In this document: positions 35,601 through 47,600 of the stretch, piece after piece
Numbering within the stretch: the stretch's first letter is position 1
Layout of the letters: the number at the start of each line of letters is the position of its first letter
Source: Diploptera punctata
Lineage: Eukaryota > Arthropoda > Insecta > Blattodea > Blaberidae
Length of the DNA: 64,000 bases
Direction of reading: 5' to 3'
Assembly: GCA_030220185.1 (NCBI GenBank)
Contig: JASPKZ010009899.1
Coordinates: 1 to 64,000, forward strand
The notes under the pieces: model-generated
Told to the model about the DNA's origin: nothing
Databases searched by the model: none
What the model saw: only the letters and a program-made list of their open reading frames with translations
Position numbers and translations under genes: made by a program

Positions 35601-38600
35601 GGTTTCCAAGTTCCTTTTTGTTTTTCCTATATATATCATGTTGCAATCTTTGCAATCAATTTGATAAATTCCAGATTTTTTGTTGTCTGGGGTATTACAT
35701 TTATTATTAGTTAACAGAAGATTACCCAGGCTGAATTTGTTAATTGGGGTATCTTGAATCACATATCACCAATGCTTATCCTTTGATTTTCAAGTGTTGG
35801 TATAGATATATAGATGATATTATCGCTGTAATTGATAAAAAATACATTCAAGATGCATTGAAATTGCTTAATCTTCAAGATGAGTCAGTGAAATTCACTA
35901 TTGAAATGGAACAAAATAACAAGATCCCTTTTTTAGACTTATACTTAATAAGAAATGAACAACAGCAAAAAATTGAATTTAACATTTACAGAAAAGACAC
36001 ACATACTGACAACTACATAAAATCTTCAGGTTTTAATCATTTGACACACAAACATGCAATTTTCAATAGTCTATTACACAGATTGTTAAATATTCCACTA
36101 ATGTAGAAGATTTTGACAAGGAATATAATCATATTGTTCATGTTGCTAAAATAAATGGTTTCGATGAAGACATTATAAAGAATAAATTAAAGAAATTCAA
36201 ACAACAAAAAAGGTTACAGGAATACACTACCTTACATCATGGTCCCAAGGAAGATGTAAAATTCAAGAAATTCAATTCACTTACCATCCTGAAGTTCATA
36301 ATAAGTTTCAAAAAATTTCAGAAAATTTAATATAACATTAGCCCCAATTAACAAATTCAGCCTGGGTAATCTTCTGTTAACTAATAATAAATGTAATACC
36401 CCAGACAACAAAAAATCTGGAATTTATCAAATTGATTGCAAAGATTGCAACATGATATATATAGGAAAAACAAAAAGGAACTTGGAAACTCGTAAAAAAA
36501 GAGCACTTCAGAAACATAAAGAATGGAGAAAATTGAAAAATCAGCTATAGCAGCACATAGTTTATTAGAGCATCATAGGATTGAAAAAGAAGCAAAACTT
36601 TTAAAACATCTATCTAAACCTTTGGATTTAACAGTTTGGGAAAAAATATATATTCAAAAAAACCATACTAGAACTATGAACTTTGAGATTCCGGACGACC
36701 GAGCTTGATTACAAAGTTCTTCAAAAATACAACAGATAGCAGTTTAGAAAATGATTAATTCAAAATAAAACCAGATGGCAGTTTGAAGAGTAATTCCTTC
36801 AAAAGAACACCAGATGGCAGTCTAGAGAATTACCGGCAAAGAGGAAAAAATTGACAGTCGTGAAAACAGCTGATGATGACGACAACGTGTCGCCGATACT
36901 GCAGTGCTGTGTTTAAAAAAAACATAGAAGTATGAGGTAAGAAGAAATCACGATTCATTTAATTATTTAAAAAAAGAGATTATACAAACAATAATAGAAA
37001 GTCTAGGTCTAGGCAAAAAATTTTCTCTTCAAATATAATAGAAAGTATACTTACATATGGATCAGAAAGCTGGACAATAAGTGAAAGGATGAAGAAAAGA
37101 ATCTTGGCGACAGAAATGGATGGATTACGGAGAAATATGAGAATATCCAGGTTACAACATATTCAAAATACACATATCAGACAAGAAATGGATGCACGAG
37201 AAACTGTTATCGAAAGGATAGCAAAGAGAGCTTTACAGTGGTATGGACATGTACAACGGATGTTAATCAAGTTATTGTGAGAATGGGAACATCTTACCTT
37301 AAGGTGTCCATAGTATTTCAATGTAAAGAGGGACATGTACAAAAAATTAAAGGAAAAACCTGGGACATTTTTAAAAAAAGGTGCAACATTAACAAAATAA
37401 AAATCATTCTTTTTACGTCACTGTTGCCAATATAAATTTGTAAGAATAAACCATTCATAAATCAAAAACCACTTAAACTCATTGTTTATTACGTTTAAAA
37501 GTATTTATTTATCACTGCAAGAGGTATAAAAAACCACTAACTGAATGTCTGTCATCCAAGTTAAAATTGTATTTCTCCACCGCCAAAGTGACAGAATCAG
37601 CAGGAAATCTTCGACATTGGCTGCTCTGATCATGAATTGACAATTTGAAAAATGTACCAGTTACCAATATATGAGAGTAAAAAATAAAGATTATAGACCA
37701 AATGTCCACCGCTGTGGTTTCGAAGTAGCATGCTGCCTTGTCACGCAGCGGGCCCGGGTTTCAATTCCTGGTCGGGACAGGCTCCATCATCTTTATCATT
37801 CATCATCACCGGTGTGGAAAGCAACGGGAAGCTACTACACCTATAATTCCCTGGTAAAGCTGCAAAGCATAGCATGAAAATGCTATGATTGCAGTGAAAG
37901 ACCTGCCCTCGGGCAAAAGTAATATGGATGGATGGATTTTTTTTATTTAAAAAAAAAGAATTACTATGTTTGGATGGGTATCTGAACCCATCCTCCACCC
38001 CTTGGGACACTTTGGTCACTTCGACTATATTCCCAAGTCTCAGACTTGTCCTCCCTTATCTACTTTGCGATCACATATTCAAGTTCACGGGCAGACCAAA
38101 CAGTGCATCGATAAATAGGCCTACATAATAAAGAACAAAACGAAAGTCGCCATTCATAAATACATTGACAAAGCATCCCAAAAGCAGGATATTTTAGCGT
38201 CCCCAAGAAAACTTTCGGGACAGCAGGACATTTTCCAAAAATACAGGACTGTCCCGGGGAAAACAGGACGAATGGACACCCTATCTTACCTCAGATTATT
38301 GTTGGTTCAGTTTGAACAAGTTTTGATATGTTCTTATTATTAATTTCATACATCTCAATGATGGATAAATCATATTTGAAGAGAAAAATTAGACGTTCAG
38401 ACCGGGACTTGAACCCGGGACCCTTGGTTTTCTAGTCCAATTTTTTTTTTCTCTATATACAACGATCGGTACTTGCTAAGGTAGCTCAAATGGTAGAGCA
38501 CTTGGACTAGAAAACCAAGGGTCCCGGGTTCAAGTCCCGGTCTGAGCGTATAATTTTTCTCTTCAAATATGATTTATCCATCATTTATCCATCAGTCCAA

Positions 38601-41600
38601 GTGCTCTACCATTTGAGCTACCTTAGCAAGTACCGATCTAAACGCAATTTTTTTTCTCTATATACGTTGTATATAGAGAAAAAAAAAATTGGACTAGAAA
38701 ACCAAGGGTCCCGGGTTCAAGTCCCGGTCTGAACGTATAATTTTTCTCTTCAAATATGATTTATCCATCATTGAGATGTATGAAATTAATAATAAGAACA
38801 TCGAAAAAAGCTGTACTGGCATTTATAATGTAATGTATAATTCCCAAATATGTCTTCTTAATATAGGAGCCGCCATTTGCAAAGATAGAAGCAAAGGCTT
38901 CAAAGCATTTGGTGGGCGGGAATTACAACGTATATAGAGAAAAAAAAAATTGCGTTTAGATCGGTACTTGTTCAGGTAGCTCAAATGGTAGAGCACTTGG
39001 ACTAGAAAACCAAGGGTCCCGGGTTCAAGTCCCGGTCTGAGCGTATAATTTTTCTCTTCAAATATGAAATTTTGATATAATCATCTATAGTTTGGGGAAG
39101 CTGATGATGATATATGATTATATCGAAACATGTTCAAACTGTACCAACATTAATTTGAGGTTTGATGTTCCCATTCTCACAATAACTTGATTAGAATTTT
39201 ATATTCTAGTGAATGAGAAGACAAAGAAATCATCCATTTCATTTAGTTGACTTGAAAGAGCAAACAAATTTTCTGGAGAGGCCACTTATTTCAGCTGTAA
39301 GGTACTTTTATGTATTGCATGCAATAGCTGAAGTACATTGATGCCTTGGTGCAGTGCTATGGAACTCTGAGGTGGTTCAAGTCCTCATGGGAAAAGAAAT
39401 TTCTCATTAAATTTTGGCCAATATAGGATTGGTGTCCACCCAACATCTTGAGGAACTTTGGTAGCTACAGTAAGTAGAGGCTGCAGGTAAGAAAACCAGC
39501 TGTATTGACTGGGAGACCCAACTTGATGACCATTTGTTACCCATATATTGACTAGATGAATTCCACCTCTATGATTAACACATGTGGATGCTAGGCCAGC
39601 AGTTTGCTGATAGCCCAAAGACTTTCTAGGCCTGTCTCACAACATGGAGTTTTTTGTGTGTCATAAATCTATGACATGGGACTCATATCTTGACTTCTCT
39701 TTGGGAAGAAGCAATGGTCAGAATTTTTACATCCTTAAACATTCTAGGGCAGGTTTAAATCTTGCAAACATTAGATTATTCCAAGCACGCGACAGGACTA
39801 GAAGGCCCTTGTCCTACCATCCGGCTGCTGGCCTCACATCCACGTGTTAATCACAGAGGTAGACGATCATCTAGTCAGTGTAGGGGTGACATGTGGCCAG
39901 CATGTCGGTCCCCCAGCCATTATAGCTTGTTTTCTCAACCTGGAGTCGTTACTTATTGTAGCTATCCAAATGCCTCACAATGCTGGGTGGGCACCAGTTC
40001 CATACTGGCCAAAATTCCATGAGAAAATTTCTTCTCCCATGGAGACTCGAACCAGTGCATGTCCCATAGCTATACGCCAAGGCTTCTTCCCTTAATCACT
40101 TGGCTTTGGTGCAGGACAACAACTCAGGTTCTGCAATTTAAATCTGGGTGTGAAGGAGCTGTTACATTTTGCTGAGAAGCCTCTTATTTCAGGTCTAAAG
40201 TTCTTTTAAATGCCATAAATCTACATCATGGGACCCAAGACTTTACTTCACTTCTGAAGTAAGCCATAGTCAGGATTTTAACACCTTTAAAAATTCATTG
40301 ATCCTGGGTTTGAATCTGTGAACCTCAGAACCAGAGATGAACCACTAGTCTATGAGGACTGATATTATTGCATTAAAATTATTGATTTCAGGGAGAAGCT
40401 GTACCAATCCTAGGATCATTCCTTCGTAAGAACCAGAGAGCTCTTAAACTAAGTACACTAACTCTGTTGGATACACTGGTTCGCAACTACAGCAGTGCAC
40501 TCAACACTGAATTGTTAAACAAGGTAAGTTTTAATAAAAGAGATTTTATTGATGTTTTTATTATTAATTTAACATTTCTCACTGAAGATACATTTTTATT
40601 TGAAGAGAAAAATTTTCACCCAGACCGAGACTCTGTGGCTTCTTAGTTAAGAAGACATTTATTGGGAATTTAAACACTACTTCATAAAGCCAGTAGGGCT
40701 TCTATTGATGTTTTTATTATTAATTTAACATTTCTCACTGAAGGATAAATTTTTATTTGAAGAGAAAAATTTTTGCCCAGACCGAGATTCGAACCCTGGA
40801 TCTTTGGCTTTCTAGGCCATCTGAACTACTAGGGTGAGTTCCAATCTAGATGCAAATTTTTCTCTTATATATGTTGTAATTCCCAGCACCAAATGCTATG
40901 AAGCCTTTGCTTCTATCTTTGCAAATGGTGGCTTCTTAGTTAAGAAGACATTTATTGGGAATTTAAACACTACTTCATAAAGCCAGTAGGGCTTCTATTG
41001 ATGTTTTTATTATTAATTTAACACTTCTCACTGAAGGATAAATTTTTATTTGAAGAGAAAAATTTTTGCCCAGACCGAGATTCGAACCCTGGATCTTTGG
41101 CTTTCTAGGCCATCTGAACTACTAGGGTGAGTTCCAATCTAGATGCAAATTTTTCTCTTATATATGTTGTAATTCCCAGCACCAAATGCTATGAAGCCTT
41201 TGCTTCTATCTTTGCAAATGGTGGCTTCTTAGTTAAGAAGACATTTATTGGGAATTTAAACACTACTTCATAAAGCCAGTAGGGCTTCTATTGATGTTTT
41301 TATTATTAATTTAACACTTCTCACTGAAGGATAAATTTTTTCAAATAAAAAAAGAGAGATATCTTGTAATTGTCAGTTTTGAAGATTTATTTTTATCCTG
41401 TCATATATTTTGAGGAGCAATGGTTTCTATAGCTTTTCCCATATTTAACTATGAATCTAAAGCTTTTGCTGACCAGTCTTTCATCATCATTGCCTTCTAT
41501 CGGCAATATTTTAGCAGTGAAACCATTCTTCTCCTTTTTAGTTACCCATTACCATCATATAAATCTGTACATCTTCCAAAGCAGCTTTCCCATGTTTTTC

Positions 41601-44600
41601 ACATACTTTTTTTCCCTAAAACTTTGCCTTCAAAAATTGTTTTAAGGATTTTTTAAAATATTATCTGAACAGGAAATCGAATACCAGACCTCCGACTCTG
41701 TACATTGGCATGCGGCCAGCGCATTACACCATTTGAGACACGGTACAAATGCTAACATTATACAGTTCTCTTATGTCTGAAGGCAGGTAGCTGCACCTAT
41801 TAACAATGCCATCAGACTTCAAAGTATTTTTGACGAGAATATTCATTACTTTTAAGCAGTAAAGCTTAATATAAATTTGCATTTGGTGCACGGGAATTAC
41901 AACGTATATAAGAGAAAAATTTGCATCTAGATTGGAACTTGCCCTGGTAGCTCAGTTGGTGAGAGCATTGGTATGGTAAACCAAGAGTCCCGGGTTCGGG
42001 TTCCGGTCTGGGCAAAAAAATTTTCTCTTCAAATTTAATTTATCTTTCAATGAGAAGTGTTAAATTAATAATAAAAAACCAAAGCATAATATTTTGATGT
42101 TAAACTAAATAGGAGGCTGTCAGAAGGAAGGGACAAGGCAGATCCAGAGAATGCTGGCTGGATAGAATAAAAGTGTGAAAACAGAAGATTTTAGACAGTG
42201 ATGACAAAACACATTTTGGATTAAATGAGATTCACTCTTTTATAGAATATGCCTTAATAAAAACAATAATAATTATTAAATATTTTACAGAAAATTTTGT
42301 TGACATATTAAGAATTTGCAATATTTTTCAGGTTATCATAGAATTGGCACCATTGCTGTGTGAGGCTGATCTTCACATTGCGCAGCTGACGTTGACACTG
42401 CTGACATCTATAGCACAGTTGCATCCAGCTGCTCTGTCTCGTGTGTCAGATGCAATCCTGCCAGAGATCCTTGTTCTCGTCAAATCACCTCTTCTGCAAG
42501 GTACAGTATAAACAGATATTAACAGTATCAGCTTCACTAGCTATAAATGTGATGTTAATTCCCAATAAGTCTTCTTGTTAAAGAAGCCACAGACGGCATA
42601 TAGAACGACAAGTATGAGAATTTATATAAAAGGAGAGAATTAATATTCATTTGAATCAGGAGCCTGGTAGCTCAGTGGTCACAGCACTAGTTTACAGAAC
42701 CAGAGATATCAGGTTCAAATCTTGATTCAGGTATGTATTTTTCTCTTAAAAAAAAAAATATATATATATTAACCTTTTGAGTTTGAGTGATTTTTGTAGG
42801 AAACCATCTTGCTTTCATTTTCTTATTGACTGTGGAGTGGCACTTTTTGTGCAGTGCCACTAAGAGTTCTTGTGTATGGTGCTACCTGTTAATCGGTAAT
42901 TTTGGAGCTGTTAGTCTGATGATTCATCATCTTTTGTATTAATAGCTGCCTGTTAATCAGTAATTTTGGAGCTGTTAGTCTGACAATTCATCATCTTTTG
43001 TCATAATGGTATCCATTTAATACTGTACAATAATAATAAAAAAAATAATTTGTGGCTCAAAGGGTTAAAGTACTCCATGGTATAACAAACCTACAAGATC
43101 TTTGACCTATCTATCCATCCATCCATAGTAATTCTTCCCGAGGTCTAGTCTTTCACTGCAATCATAGCATTTTCATGCTATATTTGCAGCTTTACTAGGG
43201 AATTATAGGTGTGGTAGCTTCTCGTTGCTTTCCACACCTATGAAGGATGATGATGATGATGGCCAGATGATTTTCGGAGACCTTTTTCCAATGGCTGTTG
43301 GACGTCAGTTGTGAACGTAATACAGCATTGAGAATGTCACAAGTGTAGTGAAGAAACCCGAGTCTGCGTGGGAGTTAAGAAGTATGAGATGAGTCAAGAA
43401 ACAACTAAACAAAATTATTTATCTATCATCCCTATATTAAACAAGTAGTTGGCATGCTGCTAAGTATATGAAATCATGTGCTTTATTAAGTTTGAATATA
43501 AGACAGTATTCCATCTAAAATTAATGTCACCCAAAATTGTTCAAGAGAGGTATTCAATTGTTATTTTACAGGTGCGGCTCTGAATTCAATGTTGGAGTTT
43601 TTCCAAGCTCTTGTTAAGGCAGGGCTGCCTGGTCTGGGCTACAGAGACCTGCTCGCCATGTTAGTGATTCCTGTGACACAAGGAGCTGGTTCTGGAGGTT
43701 CCATGCCAGTTCTTCATAAACAGGTATTTGTATTTAACATAACTGAAGATAAAATTTTGAATGCAAAATGTCCAGCTTTTACATGCTGGTGTTCTATCAT
43801 TAAACTAGTTAGCCATACCTGGAGCAAGCATAAATTCCTCTCTCTTTAATCCCTAAGACACCTGTAAGTAATACAACTTTATTTAGCTTTCACAGGGAAA
43901 AAACACTATGAGGTTTAATTTAAGAATTAAATGAATGTCTTTATTACCTCATCTCATATCCTTTTTCTTCTAGACTGCAGTTTCGGAGCTTATCTCTATC
44001 ATCAGTAGCCTCTCGTCAACCAGTGTTATGTCGAAAACTGCCAAGAAATGATGTAACACCGATTGATGAGAGGCTACTGATGATGGAGATAAGCTCCGAA
44101 ACTGCAGTCTAGAAAAAGGATATGAGGTGAGGTAATAAAAACATTAATTTAATTCTTAGTAAAACTTTGTTCACAAAAATAAATGTGGGATTTCTTCTCA
44201 AGAAGCCAATTGGGGTTTATGCTGTTATCAAGTTTTTTTATTAGCTGACATAACAGCAGAAACTCAGTCTTAATGGCTTCACACAATAGAACCACATGAT
44301 CACTTGATTTCCTGCATTCAACTTGAATTGTCAGTCCTAATAAAGCCTCCCTCAGATTTCAAAGCTTGCAGTTCAGATCTGACTTGGATCAATGGGTTTT
44401 TTGAGGATCTAAAAATACAGTGTCACGTGCCTTAACCGAACAGTTTAAGCCATGGTGCCTTGGTACAAGAGCTATGGGACTTGCAATGATTAGAGGCTGC
44501 ATGAGGGAAGTAATTTTCTCATGGATTTTTTGCCAATATGTCCATCCAGCATCATGAGAAATTTAGTTACCTACAATAAATAGCTGCTCCAGGATGAGAA

Positions 44601-47600
44601 AAACAGCTATAATAGCCAGGGACGTACATATTGATCACATGTCACCCATATACTGGCTGTGATTAACGTATGTGGATGTTAGGCCAGCAGCTGGATGGTA
44701 GGCCAAGGACCTTCTAGGCCTGTTGCAACATGAAAAAATCCAGAGTGTTCTTTTTGGGAAGGAACTATAACTGTAGGTCCTGTATTCAAGATTAATGGCA
44801 TGTAAAAATGCTTAAAGCCAGAAAAAATAGACCTCTGATCAAAATTTGTTACCCCTTTTATGCTCAAATTTAAATTGCAATACTGATCATCTATTAAAAT
44901 ATAAAATTATGGAATATTCACCTGAAAGGTCCATCTCCTCAACTTAATTAGTTATTTAACTGTAGCGCTACAGTTAAATAACTAATTAAGTTGAGATTTC
45001 AGGTGAATATTCCATAATTTTATATTTTAATTTTTGAATAATACCTCAACGGAACACATCATGTATCTTATAAAAGCTGATCATCTATGCTGTTTAAAGA
45101 GCATTTTAAAATATTTATTGGGATGTGTGTGTGTTCTAATGCCACCCACTGCACTTTATATGCTTTGAGTTCCACGCTGGGAGAATAGATGGCTTTAATG
45201 TAGTCTATTTTCAATTTATACACCACTTTGGTAGATTGCTTTATGTAGATAATGTATTCTTGTATTGTGTACATAGAGGAAAGTAGGATGAGTGTATGTT
45301 TATGTTTGTGTAATGTAAAGTATGTTGTATGATACAAGATGAAAAGAAGGGAGAAGGTGAAACTTAGTGCAAGCACATAGCCTACTCCTATCAAAAAGCA
45401 TCAAGGGAGCCGCAAGGCTTAACAACCTCACCCGACGGACGAATCCTTACCAACAGTACAACATGACTTCTCAACATATGTACTGTGAAGAGGTTTACAA
45501 TTTAATACAGGAATCTGATGCACAATCTAGCGATTAAAAATTGTACACCACCACCTCTCCTAGCACCGAGATTAAATCTTTGCAATTAAATTAATTTAAC
45601 AATTAAAATGTTCAATCCTGCTGGTATCAAACCTGGGCCTGCTAGTCAGGAAGCGGGCATGCTACCACCTGAGCCAGCATGGTGGACTTATTTATTGAGA
45701 TATTGAAAATCTGTTATGATGAGTGAGGGAAAAATTGGGGAAATCTATTACGAAACAAGGGGTAGCTCTATGACACAAGTAGTTACATTCATCCTCCATC
45801 TGAAGTCTATAGTGGAGGAATCAAAGCCAGCATGATGGACTCATTTATTGGGATATTGAAAATCTGTTAATTATGATGAGTTAGGGAAAAATTGGGGAAT
45901 TTTATTACGAAACAAGGGGTAGCTCTATGGCACAATTAGTTACATTCATCCTCCATCTCTTGGTCACTCCATGTGAAGATTGTAGTGGAGGAATCAATGC
46001 CAGGACCTGGTTTATTCAGATTTCTTCATTTTTTCCCTGTAAAAAAACTTAATTCCACTAATTCTATACTCATATTATCCATTTAATTTCATTCAATAGG
46101 TCTGATGATTCAATAGGTCTGATAAGCCAGCATCCTTGTATATCACAAGCCTTCATAATAGGGGCTTCATCTCTTTTCATCCCTCAACTTGCCATTGCAC
46201 AGAACATGAGTAGAGGATTCATTTTTTGAATTTTTATTACAAAACAAAAGATTCATATCAGATGGCCCAAGAAGAGTGTCTGTAGCAAATTTCCAATTAT
46301 TGCTTGACTTCACATCTATTATAACAGCCAGATATCCATCTGTGTAGTATGTTTAAACATTATGGATAAATTAAATTTGAAGAGAAAAATTTTCGCCTAG
46401 ACCGGGACTCGAACCCGGGACCCTTGGCTTTCCGGGCCAAGTGCTCTACCAACTGAGCTACCGAGGCGAGTTACGATCTAGACGCAAATTTTTCTCTTAT
46501 ATACGTTGTAATTCCCTATCGCCAAATGCTTTTGAAACCATTGTTTCTATCTTTGCAAATGGCGGCTTCTTAGTTAAGAAGACATTTATTGGGAATTTAA
46601 CATTACTTTAAAAGCTAGTAAGGCTTCTAATGATGTTTTTATTATTAATTTAACATTTTCTCAATGAAAGATAAATTAAATTTGAAGAGAAAAATTTTCG
46701 CCTAGACCGGGACTCGAACCCGGGACCCTTGGCTTTCCGGGCCAAGTGCTCTACCAACTGAGCTACCGAGGTCTTCTTAACTAAGAAGCCGCCATTTGCA
46801 AAGATAGAAACAATGGTTTCAAAAGCATTTGGCGATAGGGAATTACAACGTATATAAGAGAAAAATTTGCGTCTAGATCGTAACTCGCCTCGGTAGCTCA
46901 GTTGGTAGAGCACTTGGCCCGGAAAGCCAAGGGTCCCGGGTTCGAGTCCCGGTCTAGGCGAAAATTTTTCTCTTCAAATTTAATTTATCTTTCATTGAGA
47001 AAATGTTAAATTAATAATAAAAACATCATTATGGATAAACTCCACATAGTACAATATCTGACAATCATGGAAGTTGAAACATGTAAATCTATACAACTAG
47101 TGAAACGAGAAGGAAAATGATGAAAATCAACCTCCAGAACATTGTACTGCTACTGCCACCACTGCTGCAATACCAATACCAACACTATCGCTACTTACCT
47201 CATAAATGTTGAGTTCTTTTCGAACATGTTTCAAAACTCTTCTGTTTCGTCAGCTTGTCCAGTCTGAGTCCTAAAAGAACTCAACTTTTATGAGATAAGA
47301 TGTAACAGACTCACCTTATTTATTAAGAAGAACCTCATAATGTTACTTCCTATTGTAATTTTATAACTTCACTATGGTTTTGTCTTCTTTCTTCATACAT
47401 GTATCTATCTATGGCTGATATCATGAGTCCATTGCATAGTTAAACATGAAGGGCTAAATGGTAATTTTTTTAATAATCTATAAGTAAGCTCTGCAATTGT
47501 CCATAACTTAGTTGTGGATAATATACATTAGAATGTTTTCACCGAAATCCAAGGTAACAGGACTGTAAATTTGCTTTAAAAGACTTCATAAATATATAAA

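Larger units (their letters stand above)
35095..36966 (+). mobile_element. Penelope-like element with RT and GIY-YIG, long inverted ends
   Basis: Left: tail TTTTAACATTATGAGGTTC, antisense end and antisense ORF (minus 35762-35239). Then sense RT (35744-36106), endonuclease (about 36340-36700), end at 36966. The antisense arm covers the ORF 3' part and end, about 640 bp, closely matching the sense arm. Most complete PLE here, but the RT is only C-terminal and the ORF is broken. Confidence 0.9.
34860..37285 (+). mobile_element. LINE RT fragment split by a PLE insertion
   Basis: 34920-35090 reads [32 protein letters not shown]. The frame resumes after 36966 with [18 protein letters not shown] (about 37045), [17 protein letters not shown] and [11 protein letters not shown] 1.9-kb PLE sits between, and A-rich AAAAAAGATTTATA / AAAAAAGAGATTATA at the joints may be a diverged TSD. 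Confidence 0.75.
37265..39200. mobile_element. Foldback arms around the F1 cluster
   Basis: Left arm pieces 37265-37291 and 38292-38345 (GTTATTGTGAGAATGGGAAC; TACCTCAG, GTTCAGTTTGAACAAG) match inverted 39090-39200 (GTTCCCATTCTCACAATAAC, TTGAGG, TTCAAACTG). The right arm has CTGATGA, T, GATATA/TATATC (perfect), GAAAC, AT, GTT at 39101-39136: a hammerhead core with poor helix I. Confidence 0.7.

Noticed and set aside
35744..36106. Retroviral or LTR reverse transcriptase
   Set aside because: The YIDD block is followed by IPFLDL and HKHAIFNS and linked to GIY-YIG, the PLE arrangement; no LTR, gag or protease.
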